64,000 nt of DNA from Candidatus Sulfopaludibacter sp. SbA3 (GTDB taxonomy: Bacteria > Acidobacteriota > Vicinamibacteria > Vicinamibacterales > UBA2999): NCBI GenBank assembly GCA_945903265.1, contig CAMDNQ010000008.1, positions 89,013-153,012 of the forward strand. Direction: 5' to 3'. Made by a program: the position numbers and the translations under genes. Below the pieces are notes generated by a model that did not search any database, was not told where the DNA came from, and saw only the letters and a program-made list of their open reading frames with translations. This document shows positions 50,766-60,831 of the stretch, piece by piece; the first letter of the stretch is position 1, and each line of letters starts with the position of its first letter.

Positions 50766-52037
50766 GTGACGCCACCAACGATTGTTCGAGAGGTCCTCCC
50801 CAGCGGTCTTCGACTCGTCACCGAGCGAATGACCCACGTCCGCTCGGTGAGCATTGGTGTCTGGCTGGCCCGGGGGTCGCGGCACGAGCCTTCCGAACAG
50901 AGCGGCATAGCCCATTTTGTCGAGCACATGCTCTTCAAAGGCACCGCGACGCGCAGCGCCGAGGATATTGCGCAGACCATCGATTCCATCGGCGGGCAGA
51001 TGGACGCCTTCACTGCCAAGGAATACGCCAGCTACTACATCAAGGTCCTTGACGAGCATCTCCCGCTCGCGGTTGAAGTGTTGTCGGACATCGTCATGCA
51101 CCCCGCGTTCTCGCCTGACGACCTCGCGCGCGAGAAGAAAGTTGTCCTCGAAGAGATCAAGATGGTCGAGGACACGCCCGACGACCTCGTCCACGAACTG
51201 TTCGTCGAGCGGTTCTGGCACGACCATCCGCTGGGGCGGCCGATTCTCGGCACGAAGGAGACGGTCGAATCGCTGACCATCGAAGGTCTGCGGCAGTACT
51301 TCAGCACCGTCTACACAGCGCCAACGCTCATTATTTCGGTCGTCGGCAACATCGAACACCAGGCGGCCAAGGCGCTGGTCGAGAAGTATTTTGACGGACT
51401 ACCGACGACGAGCCTGCCGATTATGGACGTCGCGCCGCGTGTCATGTCTTCAGTCCTCGTCCGGAACAAGGAGCTCGAGCAGAGCCACGTGTGTCTTGGG
51501 ACGCGCGGGTATCAGCAGGATCACGCCGATCGGTATTCCAGCTACATCCTGAACACGATTCTCGGCGGCTCCATGAGCTCGCGGCTGTTCCAGAACGTAC
51601 GGGAGAAGCGCGGTCTTGCGTATGCGGTGTTCAGTGGCCTGAGCGCGTACCGTGACACCGGTTCGATCACCATTTACGCCGGCTGCGCCAATGACGCGGT
51701 CAGCGAGCTGATCGATGTGGTGATCGCGGAGATCCGGCGTATGAAAGACGAGCCGCTGCCCGAATCCGAGCTGCGCCGTGCGCAGGATCATCTCAAGGGC
51801 AGCCTGATGCTGAACCTCGAGAGCACGTCGAGCCGGATGTCGCACCTGGCGCGGCAGGAGATCTACTTCGATCGCCACTTTGGTCTCGACGAGACGCTGG
51901 CCGGCATCGAAGCGGTCACGGTCGGCGAAGTGCAGCGGGTGGCGCGCGACCTCTTTGCGGACGGCGGACTTTCCGCGACCGTGCTCGGCGCGGTCAATGG
52001 CTTGACACTTCCCCCGGAGAAACTCTCGCTGGCATGA
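50766..52037 (+). CDS. M16-family zinc metallopeptidase
   Basis: 423 aa insulinase/processing-peptidase-like protein. The inverted zinc motif HxxEH is in GIAHFVEHMLFKGT, with the distal glutamate about 75 residues later in the LVHELFVERFWHDHPLGRPI region, so it should be active. The second, inactive half follows, with RGLAYAVFSGLSAYRDTG. No signal peptide is evident, which fits the cytoplasmic YmxG/PqqL-like group. The start is GTG. Its stop overlaps purB by 4 bp, so it is made from the same message as the purine genes; the link is not understood. Confidence 0.93.
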   Translation: MTPPTIVREVLPSGLRLVTERMTHVRSVSIGVWLARGSRHEPSEQSGIAHFVEHMLFKGTATRSAEDIAQTIDSIGGQMDAFTAKEYASYYIKVLDEHLPLAVEVLSDIVMHPAFSPDDLAREKKVVLEEIKMVEDTPDDLVHELFVERFWHDHPLGRPILGTKETVESLTIEGLRQYFSTVYTAPTLIISVVGNIEHQAAKALVEKYFDGLPTTSLPIMDVAPRVMSSVLVRNKELEQSHVCLGTRGYQQDHADRYSSYILNTILGGSMSSRLFQNVREKRGLAYAVFSGLSAYRDTGSITIYAGCANDAVSELIDVVIAEIRRMKDEPLPESELRRAQDHLKGSLMLNLESTSSRMSHLARQEIYFDRHFGLDETLAGIEAVTVGEVQRVARDLFADGGLSATVLGAVNGLTLPPEKLSLA

Positions 52038-53338
52038 TTCGACGCTACACGGGCGCTGACATGGGTCGCATCTGGAGCGACCAGCGCAGATACGAGGCGT
52101 GGCTGCAGGTCGAACTCGCTGCGCTCGACGCCATGGCCCGCGGCGGCATCGTGCCCGCGGAGGCCGCTCGCGACGTCCGGGACCGCGCGCGGTTCGACGT
52201 GGCCCGCATCGAGGAGATCGAGCAGGTTACCCAGCACGACGTCATCGCCTTCACCACCGCCGTTGCCGAGCACGTCGGCCCTTCCGCGCGATGGCTGCAC
52301 TTCGGTCTCACATCATCAGACGTCGTCGACACTGCGCAGGCGCTTCAGATGCGCGAAGCGTGCGATCTCATCCTCCAGGACCTTCGAGGCGCGATGCAGG
52401 CGGTCCGGGCGAGGGCGGCCGAGCACCGGCACACGCCGATGATCGGACGCACGCACGGCGTGCACGCCGAGCCGATGACGTTCGGCTTGAAGCTGGCACT
52501 GTGGTACGCCGAGCTGTCGCGGAACGTTGACCGGATCCAGCGGGCGCGCCAGGTGGTGTCCGTCGGAAAGTTGTCCGGTGCGGTCGGAACATTCGCGCAT
52601 CTCCCGCCGACGATTGAGGCGGACGCCTGCCGGTCGCTCGGTCTCGATCCTGCGCCCGTGGCCTCGCAGGTGATTCAGCGCGACCGGCACGCGGAGCTTC
52701 TGTCGGCGCTGGCAATTACCGCCTCGTCGCTTGAAAAGTTCGCGCTCGAGATTCGCGGACTGCAGAAGACGGAAATTGGCGAAGTGGAGGAGCCGTTCGG
52801 CAAGGGCCAGAAGGGCTCATCCGCGATGCCGCACAAGCGCAACCCGATCGGGTGCGAGCAGATCGTCGGCCTGGCGCGGTTGCTGCGCGCGAATGCGGGC
52901 GCCGCGTTCGAGAACAATGCGCTGTGGCACGAGCGGGATATTTCGCATTCGTCGGTCGAACGGGTGATCCTGCCCGATTCATTCATCGCCCTGGATCACA
53001 TGCTCAGACGCTTCACGCGGATCGTGACTGGAATGGTGGTATACCCGGATCGCATGCGCGAGAACCTGGACCGGTCGCGCGGCGTTGTGTTTTCCGGAAC
53101 GGTCCTGCTCGAGTTGGCTCGCCGCGGCGCATCGCGCGAAGAGGCCTACGAATGGGTCCAGCGCAACGCGATGCGGGCGTTCTCGGAGCAGCGGGATTTC
53201 AAACAGCTTCTCCTGAACGACCCGGACATCACGAGGGTGCTGCCGCGTCCGGATCTCGAACGGGCTTTCGACCTGAACGATCAGCTTCGGCACGTCGACC
53301 ACATTTTCGAGAGAGTGTTTCAGGAGGTAGCGGTCTGA
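52034..53338 (+). CDS. purB: Adenylosuccinate lyase
   Basis: Acts twice in purine synthesis, cleaving SAICAR to AICAR and adenylosuccinate to AMP. 434 aa of the fumarase/aspartase fold. [36 protein letters not shown] and the signature loop [15 protein letters not shown] with its mobile serine are intact. The start overlaps the M16 gene (ATGA) and the stop overlaps purS (TGATG). Confidence 0.98.
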   Translation: MIRRYTGADMGRIWSDQRRYEAWLQVELAALDAMARGGIVPAEAARDVRDRARFDVARIEEIEQVTQHDVIAFTTAVAEHVGPSARWLHFGLTSSDVVDTAQALQMREACDLILQDLRGAMQAVRARAAEHRHTPMIGRTHGVHAEPMTFGLKLALWYAELSRNVDRIQRARQVVSVGKLSGAVGTFAHLPPTIEADACRSLGLDPAPVASQVIQRDRHAELLSALAITASSLEKFALEIRGLQKTEIGEVEEPFGKGQKGSSAMPHKRNPIGCEQIVGLARLLRANAGAAFENNALWHERDISHSSVERVILPDSFIALDHMLRRFTRIVTGMVVYPDRMRENLDRSRGVVFSGTVLLELARRGASREEAYEWVQRNAMRAFSEQRDFKQLLLNDPDITRVLPRPDLERAFDLNDQLRHVDHIFERVFQEVAV

Positions 53339-53598
53339 TGCGAGCGCGCGTGTTCGTCATGCTGAAGCCGTCGGTGTTCGATCCCCAGGGCACGACCGTC
53401 GCCGACGCGCTTCATACGTTGGGCTACGCATCGGTGACTGCCGTGCGCCAGGGCAAGTATTTCGAGCTCGACATCGATGCGAAGACCGAGGACGAGGCGC
53501 GCCGCATCGCGTCGGAAGCAGCCGACAAGCTGCTGGCGAATCCGGTGATCGAAAGCTATCGCATCGACATCGAGAAGACGGAGGCGGCGAAGCGATGA
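53338..53598 (+). CDS. purS: Phosphoribosylformylglycinamidine synthase subunit PurS
   Basis: 86 aa bridging subunit of the three-part FGAM synthase, needed to join PurQ to small PurL and pass on ammonia. The ATG at 53338 overlaps the purB stop by one base and follows an AGGAGGT Shine-Dalgarno. It shows the usual pattern [21 protein letters not shown] and [12 protein letters not shown]. It sits in the canonical order purS-purQ-purL, each overlapping the next. Confidence 0.95.
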   Translation: MRARVFVMLKPSVFDPQGTTVADALHTLGYASVTAVRQGKYFELDIDAKTEDEARRIASEAADKLLANPVIESYRIDIEKTEAAKR

Positions 53599-54308
53599 AG
53601 TTTGCCGTGGTTGTCTTCCCGGGATCCAATTGCGACCACGACGCGTATCACGCCGCGCGGCATGTGCTCGGGCAGGACGCGGCGTTCGTCTGGCACAAGG
53701 AGACGAGTCTCGGCGGCGCCGACGTGGTCGTGCTGCCGGGAGGTTTCGCGCACGGCGATTACCTGCGCACGGGCGCCATCGCGCGGTTTTCTCCGATCAT
53801 GCGGGAAGTGCAGCAGTTTGCTGACAGGGGCGGCCCCGTGCTCGGCATCTGCAACGGCTTCCAGGTGTTGCTGGAGGCGGGTCTGCTGCCGGGCGCGATG
53901 CTGCGAAACCGAAGCGTCAAGTTCCAGTGCGAGCACGTCTTCGTCAAAGTGGAACAGATCGACACGCCGTTCACGAATGCCTGCCGTCCCGGCCAGATCC
54001 TGCGGATTCCGATTGCGCACGGGGAGGGCAATTACTACGCCGAGCCCGGCGTCATCGAGCGGCTCGAGAAGAACCGGCAGGTGATTTTTCGCTACACGAC
54101 GGCGGACGGCGCGATGATGCCCGAAGCGAACCCGAACGGATCGGCCGCCAACATTGCGGGTATCTGCAACGACGCGCGTAATGTCGTCGGACTGATGCCG
54201 CATCCGGAACGGGCGTGTGAGCTGGCCCTGGGCAGCGCCGACGGCTACGTCGTGCTCGAATCCGCGGTCAAAGCGGTCACCCACGGCATGTTTGCCGCTG
54301 CGCGATGA
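53595..54308 (+). CDS. purQ: Phosphoribosylformylglycinamidine synthase subunit PurQ
   Basis: Glutaminase subunit of FGAM synthase that supplies ammonia to PurL. 237 aa class I glutamine amidotransferase. The nucleophile elbow is [15 protein letters not shown], the catalytic His/Glu pair lies in [10 protein letters not shown], and FPGSNCDHD opens the protein. It overlaps purS and purL by 4 bp each. Confidence 0.97.
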   Translation: MKFAVVVFPGSNCDHDAYHAARHVLGQDAAFVWHKETSLGGADVVVLPGGFAHGDYLRTGAIARFSPIMREVQQFADRGGPVLGICNGFQVLLEAGLLPGAMLRNRSVKFQCEHVFVKVEQIDTPFTNACRPGQILRIPIAHGEGNYYAEPGVIERLEKNRQVIFRYTTADGAMMPEANPNGSAANIAGICNDARNVVGLMPHPERACELALGSADGYVVLESAVKAVTHGMFAAAR

Positions 54309-56545
54309 CGGCCTCCGATCAGATCCTCCAGCAGCACGGCCTGACGCGCGACGAGTATCAGCGCATCCTCGAGATGCTCGGGCGCGAGCCGACCGTTACC
54401 GAGCTCGGCATCTTCTCGGTGATGTGGTCCGAGCACTGCAGCTACAAGAGTTCCCGCGTCCATCTGCGGAAGTTGCCCACGACGGGCCCGCGAGTCCTCC
54501 AGGGTCCGGGAGAGAATGCCGGCGCCGTCGACATCGGTGACGGCCTGGCGGCCGTGTTCAAGATCGAATCCCACAACCATCCGTCGTTCATCGAGCCGTA
54601 TCAAGGCGCGGCGACCGGCGTCGGCGGGATCATCCGCGACATCTTCACGATGGGGGCCCGGCCGATCGCGCTGCTCAATTCCCTGCGGTTCGGGCCGCTG
54701 GAGGACCCGCTCGTCCGCCGCACATTCAGTGGTGTCGTACGCGGCATCGCGGGATACGGCAACAGCATCGGCATCCCGACCGTCGGTGGGGAGATCGCGT
54801 TCGACGAGAGCTACACCGGCAACCCGCTGGTGAATGTCTTCTGCCTGGGCATCGCGAAAGCCGACGAGATCATCAAGGCCGCCGCGTCCGGCGCCGGCAA
54901 TGCCGTCTACTACGTCGGTGCCAAGACCGGTCGCGACGGAATCCATGGCGCGACGATGGCTTCGGCCGAATTCGACGAGGCGTCCGCGGAGAAGCGTCCC
55001 GCCGTTCAGGTGGGCGATCCGTTCATGGAAAAACTGCTCCTCGAGGCGTGCCTCGAGGTCATGAAAACCGACACGCTGGTGGGCATCCAGGATATGGGCG
55101 CCGCGGGCCTCACCTGTTCGACAGCCGAGATGGGTTCGCGCGGCGGTGCAGGTATCGCGATCGACGTCTCGCTGGTGCCGCAACGCGAGACCGGGATGAC
55201 GCCCTACGAAATCATGCTGTCGGAATCGCAGGAGCGGATGCTGCTCGTCGTGAAGCAGGGGCGAGAAGCCGAGGTAGAGCGGATCTTCGAGAAGTGGGAC
55301 CTGCACGCCGTGCGAATCGGCGAGGTCACAACCGATGGCCGCCTGCTCGTGAAGCACCACGGCGACGTCGTCGCGGATATTCCCGCCAGATGCCTGACTG
55401 ACGAAGCGCCGGTGTACCAGCGGCCGATGGCCGAGCCCGCATACCTGGCTGAAGCGCGGCGACTCGACCTGTCATCGCTTGGACCGCCGCCGCCGCCCGC
55501 CGACGTCTTCAGGCGGCTGCTGGCATCGCCAGGCATCGCCAGCAAGCGCTGGGTCTACCGGCAGTACGACCACATGGTGCGGACGAATACGCTCGTCGTG
55601 CCAGGAATGGGAGCCGGTGTCGTCCGGGTCAAGGAAACAAACCGCGCCCTGGCTCTGTCCACCGATGGGAACGCACGGTTCGTGTATCTCGACCCGTTCC
55701 AGGGAGCGCAGCTGGCTGTCGCCGAAGCCGCTCGCAACGTGGCGTGTGCCGGCGGAGAACCGATTGGCGCGACCAATTGCCTGAACTTCGGCAATCCCGA
55801 GCGGCCCGAGATCATGTGGCAGTTCGGTCAGGCCGTGGAGGGCATTTCCGCGGCGTGCCGCGCGCTCGGCATTCCCATTACTGGAGGAAATGTCAGCCTC
55901 TACAACGAAACTGACGGCCGCGGCGTGCTGCCGACGCCGGTGCTCGGTGTGGTGGGCCTTGTCGAGGACGCCTCCAAGATCGCGCGGCGCGCGTTCGCTC
56001 ATGACGGCGACACGATCGTGTTGTTAGGGGTTGGCCGTGGTGAGCTTGGCGGAAGCGAATACCTGAAGGTGATCCACGGACTGGTTCGTGGAGTGCCGCC
56101 TGTTCTGGACCTGCCTGCCGAAGCCGCGCTGCAGCGGTTGCTGGTCGCCGGGATCGCTGCCGGTCTCATTCGCTCGGCGCATGATTGTGCGGAGGGCGGC
56201 GTTGCCGTAACGCTCGCCGAGTGCTGTTTCGATACCGGGCTCGGGGCCACGATTGACGTTCCGACGATCGAGGCTGCCGCTGGGGCCATGGCGGCAGTGT
56301 CGACCCTCTTCGGGGAATCTGCGTCGCGGGTCATCGTGTCGGTTGAGCCCTCGCGCGCGGCCGAGCTCGTGAGGCTGGCAGCCGGCGCCGGCGTCCCCGC
56401 GGCGATCGTTGGCCGGGTTGGTGGCGACCGCATTCGCGTCACGATCGGGCGGGAAACCGCCCTTGACGAATCGCTGGCCGACGCCGAGCGCATCTGGTCG
56501 GAGGCGATAGGCGCCTATTTCGATCGCGAGCGCGCTATTGCGTAA
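54305..56545 (+). CDS. purL: Phosphoribosylformylglycinamidine synthase subunit PurL
   Basis: Synthetase subunit converting FGAR to FGAM with ATP. 746 aa, the small PurL type that works with separate PurS and PurQ, not the fused 1300-aa enzyme. [32 protein letters not shown] and [13 protein letters not shown] are family marks; two AIRS-type repeats make up the rest, the second with [11 protein letters not shown]. purF follows after 21 nt. Confidence 0.98.
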   Translation: MTASDQILQQHGLTRDEYQRILEMLGREPTVTELGIFSVMWSEHCSYKSSRVHLRKLPTTGPRVLQGPGENAGAVDIGDGLAAVFKIESHNHPSFIEPYQGAATGVGGIIRDIFTMGARPIALLNSLRFGPLEDPLVRRTFSGVVRGIAGYGNSIGIPTVGGEIAFDESYTGNPLVNVFCLGIAKADEIIKAAASGAGNAVYYVGAKTGRDGIHGATMASAEFDEASAEKRPAVQVGDPFMEKLLLEACLEVMKTDTLVGIQDMGAAGLTCSTAEMGSRGGAGIAIDVSLVPQRETGMTPYEIMLSESQERMLLVVKQGREAEVERIFEKWDLHAVRIGEVTTDGRLLVKHHGDVVADIPARCLTDEAPVYQRPMAEPAYLAEARRLDLSSLGPPPPPADVFRRLLASPGIASKRWVYRQYDHMVRTNTLVVPGMGAGVVRVKETNRALALSTDGNARFVYLDPFQGAQLAVAEAARNVACAGGEPIGATNCLNFGNPERPEIMWQFGQAVEGISAACRALGIPITGGNVSLYNETDGRGVLPTPVLGVVGLVEDASKIARRAFAHDGDTIVLLGVGRGELGGSEYLKVIHGLVRGVPPVLDLPAEAALQRLLVAGIAAGLIRSAHDCAEGGVAVTLAECCFDTGLGATIDVPTIEAAAGAMAAVSTLFGESASRVIVSVEPSRAAELVRLAAGAGVPAAIVGRVGGDRIRVTIGRETALDESLADAERIWSEAIGAYFDRERAIA

Positions 56546-56566
56546 GGCCGTACACTAAGAGTTCCC

Positions 56567-58039
56567 TTGCTGGATAAGTTCCGCGACGAATGCGGCGTGT
56601 TTGGCATCTTCGGACATCCCGAGGCCGCGAACCTCACGTACCTCGGGCTGTACGCGCTGCAGCACCGGGGACAGGAGAGCGCGGGGATTGCCGCCTCCGA
56701 CGGGATCCAGATTCGTCACCGCAAGGCGATGGGGTACGTCAACGAGGCGTTCGACGCCACGGCGCTCGGGACTCTCCCGGGAACGATGGCGATTGGTCAT
56801 GTCCGGTACTCGACCGCCGGCGAGAGCCGGGTGGCGAACGCCCAGCCGATCGTGATCGACAGTACCCACGGGCAGTTCGCCATTTGCCACAACGGCAACC
56901 TGATTAACGCCGGCGAGGTCCGCGACGCGCTCGTCAAGGTCGGCGCAATTTTCCAGACCAGCAGCGATACCGAAGTCGTCGTGCATCTGTTCGCGCGGTC
57001 GCGCGAGGACGGCAGCGAACACGCGATCGTCGACGCGATTTCGCAGGTTCGCGGCGCATTTTCGTTTGTCATGATGACGAAGGACCGCCTGATAGGCGTC
57101 AGGGACCCGAACGGGTTCAGGCCGCTGGCGATCGGGCGCCTCGGCGACGCCTGGGTGCTCTGTTCCGAAACATGCGCGCTCGACCTGATCGGCGCCACGT
57201 ACGTCCGCGATGTGGAGCCAGGTGAGCTTGTCGTGATGAGCGCGTCGGGCATGAAGTCGATCAAGCCATTCGCGCCCGCGCCCGCGTCGCAGTGCATCTT
57301 CGAGCACGTCTACTTCGCGCGGCCCGACAGCTATGTCTTCGGCGAGAGTGTCAACGAAGTGCGCACCCAGCTCGGACGGCAGCTTGCGAAAGAGGCGCCC
57401 GTCGAGGCCGACGTCGTGATTCCAATCCCCGATTCTGGCGTGTGCGCGGCCGTTGGCTTCGCCGAGGCGTCCGGCATTCCGATGCGGATGGGACTCATTC
57501 GGAATCACTACGTGGGGCGCACCTTTATCGAGCCGCAGCAGTCGATTCGGCACTTCGGTGTCCGTGTGAAGCTGAACCCGGTGAAGAGCATCATCGACGG
57601 CAGACGCGTCATCCTGGTGGACGACTCGATCGTCCGCGGCACGACAAGCCGGAAGATCGTTCGGATGGTCCGCGGCGCCGGCGCACGGGAAGTGCACATG
57701 CGGATCAGTTGTCCGCCGACCGTGTCGCCCTGTTTCTACGGGGTCGATACGCCGCGCCGCTCGGAGTTGATCGGTGCGACTCACTCGCTCGAGGAGATCC
57801 GCAAGTACCTCGACGCGGACAGCGTCGCCTATCTCAGTCTCGAGGGATTGACGTCCTGTGTGTCCGGCGGATCGACGAAGTACTGCACGTCGTGCTACAC
57901 AGGGGTGTACCCCGTCGACTTTCCGCGCGACGAAACCGCCTACCTCCAGCTTGCGCTCAAGCTGAATCCCGACGGCGGGAACGTGGAGCCTCGCGAATTC
58001 GCGTTTCCGGCGCTGGAGAAAGACTCCGTCACGAGCTGA
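56567..58039 (+). CDS. purF: Amidophosphoribosyltransferase
   Basis: First committed step of purine synthesis: PRPP plus glutamine to phosphoribosylamine. 490 aa, starting at TTG. The N-terminal nucleophile is Cys9 (after an 8-residue propeptide to be removed) in CGVFGIFGH, followed by GLYALQHRGQESAGI. The PRPP loop is VILVDDSIVRGTTSRKIV. Cysteines in SCPPTVSPCFYG and YCTSCYTG fit the Fe-S cluster of the B. subtilis-type enzyme. No Shine-Dalgarno is seen before the TTG. Confidence 0.98.
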   Translation: MLDKFRDECGVFGIFGHPEAANLTYLGLYALQHRGQESAGIAASDGIQIRHRKAMGYVNEAFDATALGTLPGTMAIGHVRYSTAGESRVANAQPIVIDSTHGQFAICHNGNLINAGEVRDALVKVGAIFQTSSDTEVVVHLFARSREDGSEHAIVDAISQVRGAFSFVMMTKDRLIGVRDPNGFRPLAIGRLGDAWVLCSETCALDLIGATYVRDVEPGELVVMSASGMKSIKPFAPAPASQCIFEHVYFARPDSYVFGESVNEVRTQLGRQLAKEAPVEADVVIPIPDSGVCAAVGFAEASGIPMRMGLIRNHYVGRTFIEPQQSIRHFGVRVKLNPVKSIIDGRRVILVDDSIVRGTTSRKIVRMVRGAGAREVHMRISCPPTVSPCFYGVDTPRRSELIGATHSLEEIRKYLDADSVAYLSLEGLTSCVSGGSTKYCTSCYTGVYPVDFPRDETAYLQLALKLNPDGGNVEPREFAFPALEKDSVTS

Positions 58040-58043
58040 CGAC

Positions 58044-59192
58044 GTGCTGCGACGATTCCCGCTCGCCACCCTGATGGTCCTGGCGGCCGCGCTGTGCGCT
58101 TCGGCGCAGAGCCTGTCCGACGCCGACCTGAAGCGCCATATCGACAGCCTCTCAGATTTCAATTATGCGACGCGCATGACCGCGGCGCGGATGATTCGCC
58201 GCGTTCCGGCCGCCTCGGTCGTGCCCGCGCTCGCCGTATCCGCACGCGCGCATCCGGACGAGTTCGTCCGGTATCGCGCGCTCGTCATCCTGACGTCGTT
58301 CAACGACGGTGGGACCGCCGCGCTGATGCGCACCCTGATCGCCGACAGGAATGATCGCGTGCGCGAGGTCGTCTATCGCTGGTTCGAGCGTCATCCGAGC
58401 GCGGACCTCACCGATGCGCTCCTGGCCGCGCTCAGCGCCGAGCAGTCGGAGTTTGTGCGTCCCGCGCTGATTCGTGCAGTGGCAGCGCTGCCGGCGAATG
58501 AGCGTGTGCAGCGGGCGCTGCTCGGAGAGATCGGCCGAGGGTTCGATTTCTTCCGGAGCGCCGTGGTGTCGGCGCTGGGCGACCACCGGGCGACATACGC
58601 GGTGGACGCGATTGCCGCACTGGCGACGTCCGAGGGCACCCTGCAGGACGACGCGGTCCTCGCACTGGGACGGATTGGAGATCGACGGGCGCTGGGCGTG
58701 TTGACCGGATTGACGAAAACCGCCCCGGACGTCACCGCCGCTCTGCAGGCCGCACAGTGCCTGCTCGGCGACTCGTGCGAGTCGAGAATCGCGTGGCTGG
58801 ACGAGTCCGCTCGCAACGCACTGACACGCCCCGACGCCGTGCGCGCTGCCGTCGCAGCGCTCGCGGCAATCGGCGAGACCGACGCCGCCGCGCGCGAAGC
58901 GCTCGTGCGATCGGCGGCTGGCGCGCCCGATCGTCTCCGCCGCGACGCGAGCCTCGCATTGTCGGCGCTCGCTCTCAGGCGGCCTGCCGAAGTGATTGCC
59001 TGGCTGATCACCGCCTCCGACGAGGTGCGCGCGCTCGGTACCGAGTTGCTGCGGGAGGGCTTCGAGAGTCTGGAGGAGGACTTCGCCGAGGAGCAGTTCT
59101 TCGGAGCCGCCCGCGCCGCGTACTGGCAGGCTGCGGACGCGTCTACCGGACGTACGGTCACAGCCACGTTGATTGACAGGCTGGAATTCTGA
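58044..59192 (+). CDS. Exported HEAT-repeat protein
   Basis: 382 aa. A signal peptide (1 to about 22, ending ASAQ) is followed by repeated Ala/Leu/Arg-rich helical pairs of about 30 residues, typical of HEAT/armadillo repeats (VVPALAVSARAHPDEFVRYRA, ALLAALSAEQSEFVRPALIR, AVAALAAIGETDAAAREALV). No enzyme motif is present. It starts at GTG 4 nt after purF and ends 2 nt before purM, so it is embedded in the purine operon although predicted to leave the cytoplasm. A role as an envelope scaffold or sensor is speculation. Confidence 0.85.
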   Translation: MLRRFPLATLMVLAAALCASAQSLSDADLKRHIDSLSDFNYATRMTAARMIRRVPAASVVPALAVSARAHPDEFVRYRALVILTSFNDGGTAALMRTLIADRNDRVREVVYRWFERHPSADLTDALLAALSAEQSEFVRPALIRAVAALPANERVQRALLGEIGRGFDFFRSAVVSALGDHRATYAVDAIAALATSEGTLQDDAVLALGRIGDRRALGVLTGLTKTAPDVTAALQAAQCLLGDSCESRIAWLDESARNALTRPDAVRAAVAALAAIGETDAAAREALVRSAAGAPDRLRRDASLALSALALRRPAEVIAWLITASDEVRALGTELLREGFESLEEDFAEEQFFGAARAAYWQAADASTGRTVTATLIDRLEF

Positions 59193-59194
59193 CT

Positions 59195-60232
59195 ATGGAT
59201 TACAAGAGCGCCGGCGTGGATATCGACGCGGGCAATGACACGGTCCGCCGAATCCGGGCGCTTGCACGCTCCACGTTCACGACCGGCGTGCTGTCGGAGA
59301 TTGGTTCGTTCGGCGGCTTGTTTCAGCTCGAGACCGGCCGCTTTCGCGAGCCCGTGCTGGTTGCCAGCGCCGACGGCGTCGGTACGAAGCTGAAGGTCGC
59401 ATTCCTGGCCGGGCGGCACGACACGGTCGGTATGGATCTCGTGAACCACTGCGTGAACGACGTCCTCGTCCAGGGCGCGGAGCCACTGTTCTTTCTGGAC
59501 TACCTCGCGACGGGACGGCTGTCTCCTGACGTCGCCGAAGCGGTGGTGGGCGGCATTGCCGCCGCGTGCCGCGACAATGGGTGCGCGCTGCTCGGCGGCG
59601 AGACCGCCGAGATGCCCGGCTTCTACAGTGACGGCGAGTACGACATGGCCGGCTTCATCGTCGGTGTTGTGGACAAGACGCGCCTGATCAACGGCCGTAC
59701 GATCGGCATCGGTGATGTCCTTGTCGGCGTGCCCTCATCGGGGCTGCACACCAACGGGTATTCGCTGGCGCGGCAAATTGTCTTCGAGCGGCTGGGCCTG
59801 ACGGTCGACAGTCACGTTCCTGAACTTGGCAAGACTGTCGGTGAAGCGCTGATGGAGCCGCACAAATCGTACCTGCCGTACATTCGCCCGTTGCTCGATG
59901 GCGGCCGTATCAAGGGCATGGCGCACATCACCGGCGGGGGCATCACCGACAACCTTCCCCGAGTGCTTCCGCACGGTACCGCGGCCGTGGTCGATGCGTC
60001 GGCATGGGAGATTCCGCCGATATTCCGGTGGCTGCAGCGGAGTGGCCAGGTGCCGATCGACGACATGATGCGGACGTTCAACATGGGGATCGGTCTCATC
60101 ATCGTCACTGGCCGCGACAAAGCGGAATCACTTCTCGACGAGCTCGCCGCGCGCGGCGGCCGCGACGCGCGCGTGATTGGTGACGTCGTTGCCGGAGAGC
60201 CCCCCAGCGTGACCTACGTCAATCTCTCGTGA
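59195..60232 (+). CDS. purM: Phosphoribosylformylglycinamidine cyclo-ligase
   Basis: AIR synthetase, closing the imidazole ring with ATP. 345 aa. YKSAGVDIDAGNDTV at the N terminus, VASADGVGTKLKVAF, GGETAEMPGFY and HITGGGITDNLPRVLP are the standard motifs. It overlaps purN by 4 bp (GTGA). Confidence 0.98.
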   Translation: MDYKSAGVDIDAGNDTVRRIRALARSTFTTGVLSEIGSFGGLFQLETGRFREPVLVASADGVGTKLKVAFLAGRHDTVGMDLVNHCVNDVLVQGAEPLFFLDYLATGRLSPDVAEAVVGGIAAACRDNGCALLGGETAEMPGFYSDGEYDMAGFIVGVVDKTRLINGRTIGIGDVLVGVPSSGLHTNGYSLARQIVFERLGLTVDSHVPELGKTVGEALMEPHKSYLPYIRPLLDGGRIKGMAHITGGGITDNLPRVLPHGTAAVVDASAWEIPPIFRWLQRSGQVPIDDMMRTFNMGIGLIIVTGRDKAESLLDELAARGGRDARVIGDVVAGEPPSVTYVNLS

Positions 60233-60831
60233 ACCGGTTAGGCGTCCTCATCTCTGGCCGGGGGAGCAATCTTCAGGCGCTGATCGACGCGATACGCAAC
60301 GCCGAGCTGAACGCCGAGATTGCGGTCGTCATATCGAACGAGCCTGAAGCTTCCGGCCTCACCAGGGGGCAATCGGCGGGCATCGAGACACTCTGTATCA
60401 ATCACCGGGACTATTCCCCGCGCGAAAGACACGACCAGGCGGTCGTACGCGCGCTGCAGGAACGGCGCGTCGGCCTCGTTTGTCTGGCCGGCTACATGCG
60501 GCTTGTCGGCAAACCGCTATTGGACGCGTTTCCCAACGCGATTCTCAATATTCACCCGTCGTTATTGCCGTCTTTTCCGGGAACCGATGCACAGCGCCAG
60601 GCACTGGACCATGGCGTCAAGGTCAGCGGCGTGACCGTGCACATCGTGACAGGGGAACTGGATGGCGGGCCCATCGTGCTTCAGCGGACCGTTCCGGTCA
60701 TGCCGGGCGACAGCCCGGACAGCCTTGCGGCGCGCATCCTGATCGAGGAACACCAGGCCTATCCCGCTGCCGTGCGAATCATGCTGGCGGGACGGTGGAA
60801 GATTGAAGGCCGGCGGTTCGTAAACGCCTAG
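60229..60831 (+). CDS. purN: Phosphoribosylglycinamide formyltransferase
   Basis: Folate-dependent GAR transformylase, 200 aa. LGVLISGRGSNLQALIDAI binds the phosphate, the catalytic Asn and His are in AILNIHPSLLPSFPG, and the distal Asp is in VHIVTGELDGGPIV. It is the last gene of the purine operon. Its TAG stop interlocks with the TAG of the convergent phosphoesterase gene in the palindrome CTAG. Confidence 0.98.
   Translation: MNRLGVLISGRGSNLQALIDAIRNAELNAEIAVVISNEPEASGLTRGQSAGIETLCINHRDYSPRERHDQAVVRALQERRVGLVCLAGYMRLVGKPLLDAFPNAILNIHPSLLPSFPGTDAQRQALDHGVKVSGVTVHIVTGELDGGPIVLQRTVPVMPGDSPDSLAARILIEEHQAYPAAVRIMLAGRWKIEGRRFVNA

Noticed and set aside
56555..58162. Long minus-strand open frame (535 codons)
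   Set aside because: Antisense to purF, with no recognisable domain.
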